A stretch of DNA of 16,658 nt from positions 448 to 17,105 of the forward strand of contig DBVU01000068.1 in assembly GCA_002308195.1 (NCBI GenBank), in the 5' to 3' direction. Made by a program: the position numbers and the translations under genes. The first letter of the stretch is position 1. Each line of letters opens with the position of its first letter. The notes beneath the pieces are model-generated. The model was not told the origin of the DNA. It saw only the letters and a program-made list of their open reading frames with translations, and made no database searches. Shown here piece after piece: positions 1 to 6,568 of the stretch. Source of the DNA: Bacteroidales bacterium UBA1256. GTDB lineage: Bacteria; Bacteroidota; Bacteroidia; Bacteroidales; Paludibacteraceae.

Positions 1-1254
1 AACGAGAACAATATCAAGACCAATCTGGCCGGACTGCTCTCCTACGAGTACCATCCGCGTGAGGTCATTCTTGACATCCCTAACGAGAACCGTACCTTCA
101 TGGGCTATCGTCGCCGCGATGGTCAAGTCGGTATTCGCAACGAGGTGTGGATCATCCCTACCGTTGGTTGCGTCAACGGTATCGTCCAGAAGTGCGCTGA
201 GCGCCTCCGTGCGGAGACAGGCGCCGACAATATTTTTGCTTTCCCGCACAACTACGGCTGCTCTCAGTTGGGTGACGACCATGAGAATACCAAGAAGATT
301 TTGCGCGACATGGTCCATCATCCCAATGCCGGCGCTATCCTCGTTGTTGGACTCGGATGCGAGAACAACCAGCCTGATGTGTTCCGTGAGTTCTGCGGAG
401 AAATCGATGAGGATCGCGTACGCTTTGTAGTGTCTCAGAAGATTCAAGGTGATGAGGTGGAGTACTGTATGCCTATCCTGCGCGAGTTGTATGCCAAGAC
501 GCAGGAGGACAAGCGCACCCCTTGTCCGCTTAGCGAACTGCGCGTAGGTCTTAAGTGCGGTGGCTCCGATGGATTCTCCGGTATTACAGCCAACCCGCTT
601 CTTGGCTGCCTGTCCGATTGGCTCGTAGCTCAGGGTGGCACTACTGTGCTGACCGAAGTGCCTGAGATGTTTGGTGCCGAGACCATACTGATGGATCGTT
701 GCGCAAATCGCGAACTTTTCGACCAGACCGTCTCCCTCATCAACGACTTCAAGGATTATTTCCTTTCCCATGGTGAGCCCGTAGGTGAGAATCCCTCACC
801 GGGAAACAAAGCCGGCGGAATATCTACGCTCGAAGACAAGGCGCTCGGCTGCACCCAGAAGTGCGGTAAGTCGCTTGTCCGCGGCGTAATGCCTTATGGC
901 GAGCGCCTCCAGGTCAAAGGGCTCAATCTGCTCTCCGCTCCGGGCAACGACTTAGTGGCTTCTACAGCCCTTGCATCTTGCGGATGCCATATGGTCCTCT
1001 TTACAACCGGCCGCGGCACGCCGTTCGGCACTTATGTACCTACTATGAAGATATCCACCAACTCGGCTCTTTATCAGAACAAACCACGGTGGATCGACTT
1101 CAATGCAGGCGTGATTGCCGAGGGTGAACCGATGGACGAGGTGGCACGTCGCTTTGCTGATTTCGTCATCGAGGTGGCAAACGGACGCGAGGTCAACAAC
1201 GAACGTAACGGCTACCATGAGATAGCTATCTTTAAGAATGGCGTTACCTTATAA
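1..1254 (+). CDS. uxaA: Altronate dehydratase, 5'-truncated by window edge
   Basis: The frame is open from base 1, so the gene starts upstream; 417 codons and a TAA stop are visible. UxaA dehydrates D-altronate to 2-keto-3-deoxygluconate in hexuronate (galacturonate) catabolism, in the cytoplasm, using a metal or Fe-S centre. The visible part matches the catalytic domain from memory of the E. coli protein: VGIRNEVWIIPTVGCVNG, YGCSQLGDDH, HPNAGAILVVGLGCENNQ, CGGSDGFSGITANP, TEVPEMFGAE, ENPSPGNKAGG, STLEDKALGCTQK, and the ending IFKNGVTL. E. coli UxaA is about 495 residues, so roughly 75-80 N-terminal residues (the SAF-like domain) lie outside the window. An internal ATG at base 100 is not the true start, because conserved sequence lies before it. 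Galactarate dehydratase (GarD) is the nearest alternative family member, but the C-terminal end is UxaA-like. A terminator follows directly. Confidence 0.95.
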   Translation, partial: NENNIKTNLAGLLSYEYHPREVILDIPNENRTFMGYRRRDGQVGIRNEVWIIPTVGCVNGIVQKCAERLRAETGADNIFAFPHNYGCSQLGDDHENTKKILRDMVHHPNAGAILVVGLGCENNQPDVFREFCGEIDEDRVRFVVSQKIQGDEVEYCMPILRELYAKTQEDKRTPCPLSELRVGLKCGGSDGFSGITANPLLGCLSDWLVAQGGTTVLTEVPEMFGAETILMDRCANRELFDQTVSLINDFKDYFLSHGEPVGENPSPGNKAGGISTLEDKALGCTQKCGKSLVRGVMPYGERLQVKGLNLLSAPGNDLVASTALASCGCHMVLFTTGRGTPFGTYVPTMKISTNSALYQNKPRWIDFNAGVIAEGEPMDEVARRFADFVIEVANGREVNNERNGYHEIAIFKNGVTL

Positions 1255-1270
1255 TTAGTCGCACACGCAC

Positions 1271-1308
1271 ACACGCACGAGATTCCGTCTTGTGCGTGTA
1301 TTCTTTTT
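1271..1308 (+). terminator. Rho-independent terminator after uxaA
   Basis: An 11-bp stem pairs ACACGCACGAG (1271-1281) with CTTGTGCGTGT (1289-1299), including one G-T wobble, around a 7-base loop. A T-rich run (1301-1308) follows. It lies 16 bases after the uxaA stop codon, as expected of an intrinsic terminator. The most upstream possible start of the next gene (GTG at 1292) falls inside the stem, which argues against that start. Confidence 0.8.
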
Positions 1309-1312
1309 GCCT

Positions 1313-1999
1313 ATGTTACTGTTCGATAGCCTGCTTTCCGTCTTTTTTCCAAATCGATGTGCTTTTTGTGGGCGATATGTGGATGAGGCAAACTCAACAA
1401 TCTGCCCCTCTTGTCTCGCGGCCCTGCCTCGTACCGAGCAAGCTCGGTTGCGCCAAAATAGCACGGAGATGCTCTTTCGCGATGTGCCACATGTGCTATC
1501 TGCTGCCGCTTTCCTCTTCTATGACCATGATTCTACCTTCCGCCACGCTATCCATCAGCTTAAATACAACGAGCGTCCGGAAGTCGCTCGTGAGTTGGCG
1601 TGCATAGCGGCCGAAGAGTTTCAGGCCGATGAGTTCTTCGCCGGAGTGGATGTGATTATGCCTGTACCGCTTCATCCTCGTCGTTTCCGCCAACGAGGCT
1701 ACAACCAGTCCGAATGGATCGCTCGCGGTCTGAGCAAGGTCACCGGTATTCCTATCGACACCTCTCATCTCTTTCGAACCCGTAACAACCCTAAACAGGC
1801 GCTGCTCCAATCCGATCGCCGAGCCGATAATGTGCAGGACATCTTTGCCGTCTCCCATCCCGAGGAGCTCTACCATCGCCACATCCTCCTCGTGGATGAT
1901 ATTATCACTACCGGATCTACGATTCGCTCTTGTCTTCAGACCATGACAGCCTTTCGGGGAAGCTGTTTTAGCGTTTTTGCGCTCGGAAAAGCACGCTAA
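1313..1999 (+). CDS. comF: ComF family phosphoribosyltransferase-like protein
   Basis: A 228-residue ComF-family protein. The family is linked to DNA uptake in competent bacteria and carries a type I phosphoribosyltransferase fold whose reaction is poorly defined. An N-terminal zinc-ribbon is seen as C16-x2-C19 and C31-x2-C34. The family signature around residues 115-135 contains VIMPVPLHPRRFRQRGYNQS, and the PRPP-binding loop reads ILLVDDIITTGST. A GTG at 1292 would add seven residues, but it lies within the terminator hairpin; the ATG at 1313 gives the usual ComF beginning (hydrophobic stretch, then PNRCAFC). I see no promoter of its own, so expression may come from read-through past the uxaA terminator or from a weak promoter. 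Many Bacteroidota carry comF without a proven competence role. Confidence 0.9.
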   Translation: MLLFDSLLSVFFPNRCAFCGRYVDEANSTICPSCLAALPRTEQARLRQNSTEMLFRDVPHVLSAAAFLFYDHDSTFRHAIHQLKYNERPEVARELACIAAEEFQADEFFAGVDVIMPVPLHPRRFRQRGYNQSEWIARGLSKVTGIPIDTSHLFRTRNNPKQALLQSDRRADNVQDIFAVSHPEELYHRHILLVDDIITTGSTIRSCLQTMTAFRGSCFSVFALGKAR

Positions 2000-2002
2000 C
2001 TA

Positions 2003-2034
2003 TTGCGTATGTCGTAAATTTGCAGTAACTTTGC
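2003..2034 (+). promoter_or_regulatory. Bacteroidota-type promoter of nadB
   Basis: The -33 element TTG (2003-2005) is followed by exactly 20 bases and the -7 element TAACTTTGC (2026-2034). A second -7-like match, TAAATTTGC (2015-2023), lies 11 bp earlier but has no -33 partner at the right distance. Transcription would begin near 2040, leaving a leader of about 26 bases before the ATG at 2066. Confidence 0.75.
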
Positions 2035-2044
2035 ACCGTTTTTT

Positions 2045-2058
2045 AGCGGGAGACCGCT
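2045..2058 (+). other. 5'-leader hairpin of nadB mRNA with GNRA-type loop
   Basis: AGCGG (2045-2049) pairs with CCGCT (2054-2058) around the tetraloop GAGA, a GNRA-class loop. It lies about 5 bases after the expected transcription start and 7 bases before the start codon. It may stabilise the 5' end or affect initiation; that is inference from position only. It is too small to be a riboswitch. Confidence 0.4.
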
Positions 2059-2065
2059 TTCAGAT

Positions 2066-3667
2066 ATGATTCGTAAGTATGATTTTCTGATTATCGGCGG
2101 AGGTGTCGCCGGTATGAGTTACGCACTCCAGATAGCGCGTACTGGTCGTTATCGTATAGCCCTTTGCTGTAAGACATCCCTCGAGGAGGCCAATACGGCT
2201 AAGGCGCAGGGCGGTATCGCTTCTGTCACCAATCTTATGGTAGACGATTTTGAGAAGCATATTCATGATACGATGGTGGCCGGAGATTGGTTGTCCGATC
2301 CCCAAGCCGTAGAGCAGGTGGTACGCAATGCGCCACAGGCTATCCGTGAACTGGTGCAGTGGGGTGTCAATTTTGACAAGAAAGAGGATGGCACTTTCGA
2401 TCTCCATCGCGAGGGCGGACACTCCGAGTTCCGTATCCTCCACCATGCGGATGATACTGGCGCCGAGATCCAGCGCGGACTGATGGCTGCCGTGCGCAGC
2501 AATCCCTATATCGAGGTGCTTGAGAATCATTTTGCGGTGGAAATCATCACCCAGCACCACCTCGGCATGCGCGTTACGCGCCGTACACCCGATATAGAAT
2601 GTTACGGAGCCTATGTGCTCAATCCCGAAACCCAAAAGATAGATACTTTCCTTAGCCGCGTTACGCTTATGGCGACGGGTGGCACGGGTGCCGTTTATGC
2701 CACTACTACCAATCCCGAGATTGCTACCGGCGATGGTATAGCAATGGTGTATCGCGCCAAGGGAATGGTCAAGGACATGGAGTTCGTTCAGTTCCATCCG
2801 ACCTCTCTCTTCAATCCCCAGGAAACCCATCCGGCATATCTGATTACCGAAGCTATGCGCGGTTATGGTGGTATTCTGCGTCTGCCTAACGGCGAGGAGT
2901 TTATGCAGAAGTACGACCCGCGTCTATCCTTGGCGCCGCGCGATATCGTAGCTCGAGCCATCGATAATGAGATGAAGATTCATGCTATCGATCATGTCTG
3001 CCTCGATGTTACCCACAAGGATCCGGAGGAGACCAAGCATCATTTCCCTAATATCTACGCCAAGTGCCTGAGTATCGGTATCGATATTACCAAGGACTAT
3101 ATCCCTGTCGCCCCCTGTGCTCATTATATGTGCGGTGGTATCAAGGTTAATCTTGATGGAGAGAGCACGATCCATCGTCTCTACGCCGTGGGTGAGTGCT
3201 CGTGCACCGGCCTGCACGGTGGTAACCGACTGGCCAGCAACTCTCTCATCGAGGCCGTCGTTTATGCGGATGCTGCGGCTAAGCATAGTCTTGGTGTAGT
3301 GGACCAGTATGATTGGAATGATGCCGTTCCGGAGTGGAACGACGAAGGCACGCTCTCTAATGAGGAACGCGTGCTTATCGCCCAGGACGTGCGTGAGGTG
3401 GGCCAGATTATGTCTACCTATGTGGGAATTGTCCGCTCCGATTTGCGGTTGCGCCGTGCATGGGAACGTCTCGACCTCCTCTATGAGGAGACTGAGGATC
3501 TCTTCAAGCGCGTCAAGGCTACGCGCGATATATGCGAATTGCGTAATATGATCAATGTGGGCTACCTCATCACGCGCCAGGCCATCGAGCGCAAAGAGAG
3601 CCGTGGTCTCCACTACTCGATCGATTATCCCAAACTTGAATCCGACCATCCACAAGAGGTCTGGTAA
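2066..3667 (+). CDS. nadB: L-aspartate oxidase (NAD biosynthesis)
   Basis: A 533-residue flavoprotein that oxidises L-aspartate to iminoaspartate, the first step of de novo NAD synthesis; iminoaspartate is normally passed to quinolinate synthase NadA. The N-terminal FAD-binding beta-alpha-beta motif is GGGVAG at 11-16. Other family motifs follow: TAKAQGGIA (44-52), HREGGHSEFRILHHADDTG (114-132), EFVQFHPTSL (239-248), TEAMRGYGGIL (261-271), APCAHYMCGGI (349-359) and GECSCTGLHGGNRLASNSLIEAVV (376-399). The helical C-terminal domain of the fumarate reductase/succinate dehydrogenase flavoprotein superfamily is present. The length fits NadB rather than SdhA or FrdA, and no iron-sulfur subunit gene is adjacent. 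nadA and nadC are not in the window. The next gene begins 3 bases after the stop, so the two are likely co-transcribed. Confidence 0.93.
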   Translation: MIRKYDFLIIGGGVAGMSYALQIARTGRYRIALCCKTSLEEANTAKAQGGIASVTNLMVDDFEKHIHDTMVAGDWLSDPQAVEQVVRNAPQAIRELVQWGVNFDKKEDGTFDLHREGGHSEFRILHHADDTGAEIQRGLMAAVRSNPYIEVLENHFAVEIITQHHLGMRVTRRTPDIECYGAYVLNPETQKIDTFLSRVTLMATGGTGAVYATTTNPEIATGDGIAMVYRAKGMVKDMEFVQFHPTSLFNPQETHPAYLITEAMRGYGGILRLPNGEEFMQKYDPRLSLAPRDIVARAIDNEMKIHAIDHVCLDVTHKDPEETKHHFPNIYAKCLSIGIDITKDYIPVAPCAHYMCGGIKVNLDGESTIHRLYAVGECSCTGLHGGNRLASNSLIEAVVYADAAAKHSLGVVDQYDWNDAVPEWNDEGTLSNEERVLIAQDVREVGQIMSTYVGIVRSDLRLRRAWERLDLLYEETEDLFKRVKATRDICELRNMINVGYLITRQAIERKESRGLHYSIDYPKLESDHPQEVW

Positions 3668-3670
3668 CTG

Positions 3671-4477
3671 ATGAAAGCCATTATCTTACATAGCATCGTT
3701 CCCGTCCGAAAAGATCCGGCCGAGGAGAGTGAACAGTTGACCCAACTTATGTTTGGTGAGACCTGTACTATCTTGGAAGAAGTACCGCGCTGGAAGCGCA
3801 TCAAGTCCGACTTGGATGGACAGATCGGATGGGTCGATTTTAAGATGATCACCTCGATGTCTCCGGCCGAGTACCGCGACTACGCGCCTCAATGGAAGCA
3901 GACGACGGCTCGCGTATGTTTTCCCGTAGCCTTTGCGGTGAGTGGTAACAATGGTCAAACGGTTCCACTCTCTATCGGCACACGTCTGCCGGATTACCGA
4001 GATGGCCAGTTCTCTGTGCTGGGTGTCCCCTTCCGTATCCAACCGGATATGGTGGCGGCTAATTTTCTCGATTTGAACGAACAAAACCTGATGCGTGTTA
4101 CTCGCTTTATGCTCAATGTGCCCTACCTATGGGGCGGAAAGAGTTCCCTGGGTATGGATTGCTCCGGTTTCACCCAGATTATCCATTCTCTTTTTGGACA
4201 CAACTTACTCCGCAATGCGCGTGAGCAGATTACCCAGGGACGTGCGATTAGTTCGCTTCGCTCCGTTCGTCCGGGCGACTTGGCTTTCTTCGACCATGAG
4301 GATGGTCGTATCACCCATGTCGGTCTCTTGCTCGACTCCGAGCGCATCATGCATTGCTCCGGTCGAATTAAGATAGAGAGAATCGACCAATCCGGCATTT
4401 GGTCTGTCGAATTGGCCGATCCTTCTCAGCCTGAGGGTATTCTTACCCACCACCTCGCCGGTATACGGCGGTATTGA
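3671..4477 (+). CDS. NlpC/P60 (C40) cysteine peptidase with SH3-like N-terminus
   Basis: A 268-residue protein. Residues 1-60 contain a bacterial SH3-like module (GETCTILEE, RWKRIKSDLDGQIGWVDF), residues 75-125 look like a second such module, and residues 140-235 form the NlpC/P60 catalytic domain. The catalytic Cys is C164 in GMDCSGF, the His is H216 in ITHVG, and a third polar residue is probably H228 in IMHCSG; YLWGGKSS precedes the Cys as usual. This architecture resembles gamma-D-glutamyl-L-diamino acid endopeptidases (dipeptidyl-peptidase VI, YkfC type) that trim muropeptides. I see no signal peptide or lipobox at the start, which suggests a cytoplasmic role such as peptidoglycan-peptide recycling; this is inference. 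It lies 3 bases after nadB and was probably expressed from the nadB promoter. Its stop is 1 base from the stop of the convergent gene. Confidence 0.88.
   Translation: MKAIILHSIVPVRKDPAEESEQLTQLMFGETCTILEEVPRWKRIKSDLDGQIGWVDFKMITSMSPAEYRDYAPQWKQTTARVCFPVAFAVSGNNGQTVPLSIGTRLPDYRDGQFSVLGVPFRIQPDMVAANFLDLNEQNLMRVTRFMLNVPYLWGGKSSLGMDCSGFTQIIHSLFGHNLLRNAREQITQGRAISSLRSVRPGDLAFFDHEDGRITHVGLLLDSERIMHCSGRIKIERIDQSGIWSVELADPSQPEGILTHHLAGIRRY
4456..4470. other. GC-rich hairpin at a convergent gene junction
   Basis: CGCCG (4456-4460) pairs with CGGCG (4466-4470) around GTATA. It lies inside the last codons of the NlpC/P60 gene and, on the other strand, just after the stop of the zinc-ribbon gene. No T-tract follows on either strand, so it is a poor intrinsic terminator, but it is the only structure at this junction. 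Confidence 0.3.
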
Positions 4478-4478
4478 T

Positions 4479-5231
4479 TTAGCGCTTCTTGCTATCGATC
4501 TCCGGATCTACCAAGATACGTCCGCAGAACTCGCAAACGATAATTTTCTTTCTGAGACGGATATCTACCTGACGCTGTGCAGGTATCTTGCTGTGGCAAC
4601 CACCACAACTATCACGCTCTACCTTCACTACGGCGAGTCCATTTCGTGCATTCTTGCGGATACGCTTAAATGCGCTTAGCAGTCGCTCATCGATATGACG
4701 CTCCAATTCTGCCGAACGAACCATCAGCGCCTCGGTGTCCGACTTGGTCTCAGCCAGAATCGCATCCAGCTCGTTGCGCTTCTGCTCCAGATCTACGGTC
4801 TTCTCTTCGATGTCGCTTACGGTCTTTGCCTTGTCCTCACGACGAGCCTCCAAATCAGCAGTCAGTTGCTTCATCTTCTTCTGACAAAGCTCAATGTCCA
4901 GTTGCTGATACTCAATTTCCTTGTTCAGGTTGTCGAACTCGCGGTTGTTCCTTACCTCTTTCTGCTGTTCTTCGTAGCGCGAGATGCTGGCCAGCGCGTT
5001 CTCAGAACGTACACGCAGATCCGACATGCGAACCTCCATATCCTTGATCTCAGCCTCGATATTCTGCAGACGGGTGCGCAGACCTTCAATCTCGTCGCCC
5101 ATGTCCTTAACTTCCTGCGGCAGCTCGCCGGCCAGGGTGCGCAACTCATCGATGCGCGAATCTACTTTCTGCAACTCATTGAGGGTCTTCAGTTTCTCCT
5201 CAACGGTCAATTCTTTTTCTTGTCTTGCCAT
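4479..5231 (-). CDS. Coiled-coil protein with C-terminal C4 zinc ribbon
   Basis: A 250-residue protein of the C4-type zinc-ribbon family (formerly DUF164/zf-RING_7). Residues 10-190 are highly charged heptad-like helix, predicted as a long antiparallel coiled coil, containing the family's NNREFDNLNKEIEYQQ segment at 95-110. The C-terminal zinc ribbon has C209-x2-C212 (SCGGC) and C233-x2-C236 (VCEFC). Family members are cytoplasmic and suspected to bind nucleic acid or act as scaffolds; the function is not established. It is the last gene of a leftward operon, 15 bases after the Nif3-family gene; this pairing with a Nif3 gene is common in Bacteroidota as far as I recall. The start is the ATG at 5231 (MARQEKELTVEEKL). 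Confidence 0.9.
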   Translation of the reverse strand: MARQEKELTVEEKLKTLNELQKVDSRIDELRTLAGELPQEVKDMGDEIEGLRTRLQNIEAEIKDMEVRMSDLRVRSENALASISRYEEQQKEVRNNREFDNLNKEIEYQQLDIELCQKKMKQLTADLEARREDKAKTVSDIEEKTVDLEQKRNELDAILAETKSDTEALMVRSAELERHIDERLLSAFKRIRKNARNGLAVVKVERDSCGGCHSKIPAQRQVDIRLRKKIIVCEFCGRILVDPEIDSKKR

Positions 5232-5246
5232 AATATATAATGTTTT

Positions 5247-6023
5247 TTAATTTTCAATTTCCCATTTGATTGGCGAAACGTCTGCTTCACTAATCATGCA
5301 TTCAACCTCCTTGGGTAGCAGTTCGCGGAATATATCCCGCGTGAAATGCTCCGATGTCCAGTGGTCCATGTCCACCAACATGATTCTGCCTGCAGCAGCC
5401 TGAAACTCATGATATTTGCAGTCGGCTGTCAGGTATACGTCCGCTCCCTGCTCGATAGCAACTTCTGTGAACTCGGCTCCCGAGCCACCGCAGATGGCGA
5501 TGCGTTGTACCAACTCTTTGCCGCCCTCTGTGTAGCGTATCCATGGCGCTTCCATGCGCTCTTTGATCCGCCTGAGCAACTCTTCTTGCTCGATAGGTTC
5601 GCTTAGTTCGCCTATTACGCCCAGTCCGTATCCCTCGCCGTTTTCTACCAATATGCGGTAGTCGGTCAGCCCAATCCGTTCCGCGATACGTCCGCTAACA
5701 CCATGCAGATAACTATCCATGGCTGTATGACTCGAGTAGATAGCGATATTGTGGCGAATGGCTTTCTCCACGCAGCGGGCTTGCGGCGTCTGACCGCATA
5801 CCTGTTTTAGTCCGTGAAAGAGGAGAGGGTGGTGAGAGATGATTAGTTGGCAACCGCGCATAATGGCTTCATCGACAACAGATTCTGTTACGTCTGTTGT
5901 CAGCAGGACGGCCCGTACGTCCATTCCCGGATCACCCACCTGCATTCCCGAGTTGTCCCATTCTTCTTGGTAACTCAAGGGAGCTACAGATTCTATGCTA
6001 TTGATGATGGCTCTTAAGAGCAC
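5247..6023 (-). CDS. Nif3-like dinuclear metal-centre protein
   Basis: A 258-residue member of the Nif3/YbgI (NGG1p-interacting factor 3-like) family, often annotated as GTP cyclohydrolase 1 type 2 homologue; the true substrate is unknown. Family motifs: APLSYQEEWDNSGMQVG (14-30), the metal-binding LIISHHPLLFHG (60-71, with H64 and H65), the SSHTAMDS segment (97-104), and a C-terminal metal motif in MDHWTSEHFTRDIF. It is the short form without the inserted PII-like domain of longer homologues (about 370 residues). The start is a GTG at 6021-6023; the frame is open further upstream but contains no ATG close by, and homologues begin near this point. The leader is A-rich rather than Shine-Dalgarno-like, as is common in Bacteroidota. 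It is the middle gene of the leftward operon, 41 bases after the DUF5606 gene. Confidence 0.9.
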   Translation of the reverse strand: MLLRAIINSIESVAPLSYQEEWDNSGMQVGDPGMDVRAVLLTTDVTESVVDEAIMRGCQLIISHHPLLFHGLKQVCGQTPQARCVEKAIRHNIAIYSSHTAMDSYLHGVSGRIAERIGLTDYRILVENGEGYGLGVIGELSEPIEQEELLRRIKERMEAPWIRYTEGGKELVQRIAICGGSGAEFTEVAIEQGADVYLTADCKYHEFQAAAGRIMLVDMDHWTSEHFTRDIFRELLPKEVECMISEADVSPIKWEIEN

Positions 6024-6064
6024 TTGTTGTCTTTTGTCTTTCGACTTTGAGCGAAGCGGTCTTT

Positions 6065-6475
6065 TTACTTTTCTTCCTCTTCCTCGTCGCTAAAGTCCGT
6101 GATACCTGCACCCACTAGTATGTTGTACCATTGGATCAGTTTGCGGATATCACTAGGATAGACGCGGTCTTGGTCCCAGTCGGGCAGCACTTCGTCAAAC
6201 CATGCGCGTAGCGTGTCATTGTCGGCCTTCTTGGGGTCAAAACCTACGGGTTTCAATCCCTCTTTCTTTCCGGCATTGGTCAGTACGTCGCCCAGCCGGG
6301 CATCCTCACCGTTGGTAAACATCGAAATCTCACTTAGCGCAACTATCTTGTCGCGTGCATAAGTCGGCATGCGTTTACCGTCCACAAGCGATTCTACGAT
6401 TAGCATGTTTGAGCCGCGGCTCACCAACTTATACAATCCCGGTTTACCGGTTATAGCAAGGATGTTCTTCAGCAT
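6065..6475 (-). CDS. DUF5606 domain protein
   Basis: A 136-residue protein of a Bacteroidota-typical family of unknown function (DUF5606). The N-terminus, MLKNILAITGKPGLYKLVSRGSNMLIVESL, is the recognisable family signature. A central segment contains SEISMFT and a stretch of small helices follows (DTLRAWFDEVLPDWDQDRVYPSDIRKLIQWYNIL). The C-terminus is acidic (DEEEEEK). No signal peptide or membrane segment is seen, so it is probably cytoplasmic. It is the first gene of the leftward operon and has a clear promoter with a leader of about 22 bases. I know no biochemical role; its presence mainly marks the lineage. Confidence 0.88.
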   Translation of the reverse strand: MLKNILAITGKPGLYKLVSRGSNMLIVESLVDGKRMPTYARDKIVALSEISMFTNGEDARLGDVLTNAGKKEGLKPVGFDPKKADNDTLRAWFDEVLPDWDQDRVYPSDIRKLIQWYNILVGAGITDFSDEEEEEK

Positions 6476-6503
6476 AATGCGTTGTATATTTCAAAATTTG
6501 CGT

Positions 6504-6536
6504 GCAAAAGTACTACTTTTTTTGGATATATGCAAA
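6504..6536 (-). promoter_or_regulatory. Promoter of the DUF5606-Nif3-zinc ribbon operon
   Basis: Read on the minus strand, TTTG (plus 6533-6536) is followed by exactly 20 bases and TACTTTTGC (plus 6504-6512), a full match to the Bacteroidota housekeeping consensus. The expected start is near 6497, about 22 bases before the ATG. It overlaps the rightward promoter at 6521-6552. Confidence 0.8.
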
Positions 6537-6552
6537 TTTTGTAGTATTTTTG
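6521..6552 (+). promoter_or_regulatory. Promoter of the CNNM-smpB-gpmI operon
   Basis: TTTG (6521-6524), 20 bases, then TATTTTTG (6545-6552). The expected start is near 6558, leaving a very short leader (about 10 bases) before the ATG at 6569. The -33 elements of this promoter and the leftward one lie inside each other's spacers, so two polymerases could not occupy both together. Confidence 0.72.
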
Positions 6553-6568
6553 TACCCGATTTTGAGTT

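Noticed and set aside
1292..1312. GTG start for comF seven codons before the ATG
   Set aside because: It lies inside the uxaA terminator stem, and the ATG at 1313 fits the family N-terminus.
2060..2830. Long open frame (256 codons) antisense to nadB, with another at 2924-3655
   Set aside because: The plus-strand frame is unmistakably nadB; the antisense frames have no family motifs, no promoter and arise from codon bias.
4695..5240. 181-codon open frame antisense to the zinc-ribbon gene, rich in Leu
   Set aside because: It is the complement of a Glu/Lys/Gln-rich coiled coil, which gives Leu-rich shadow proteins.
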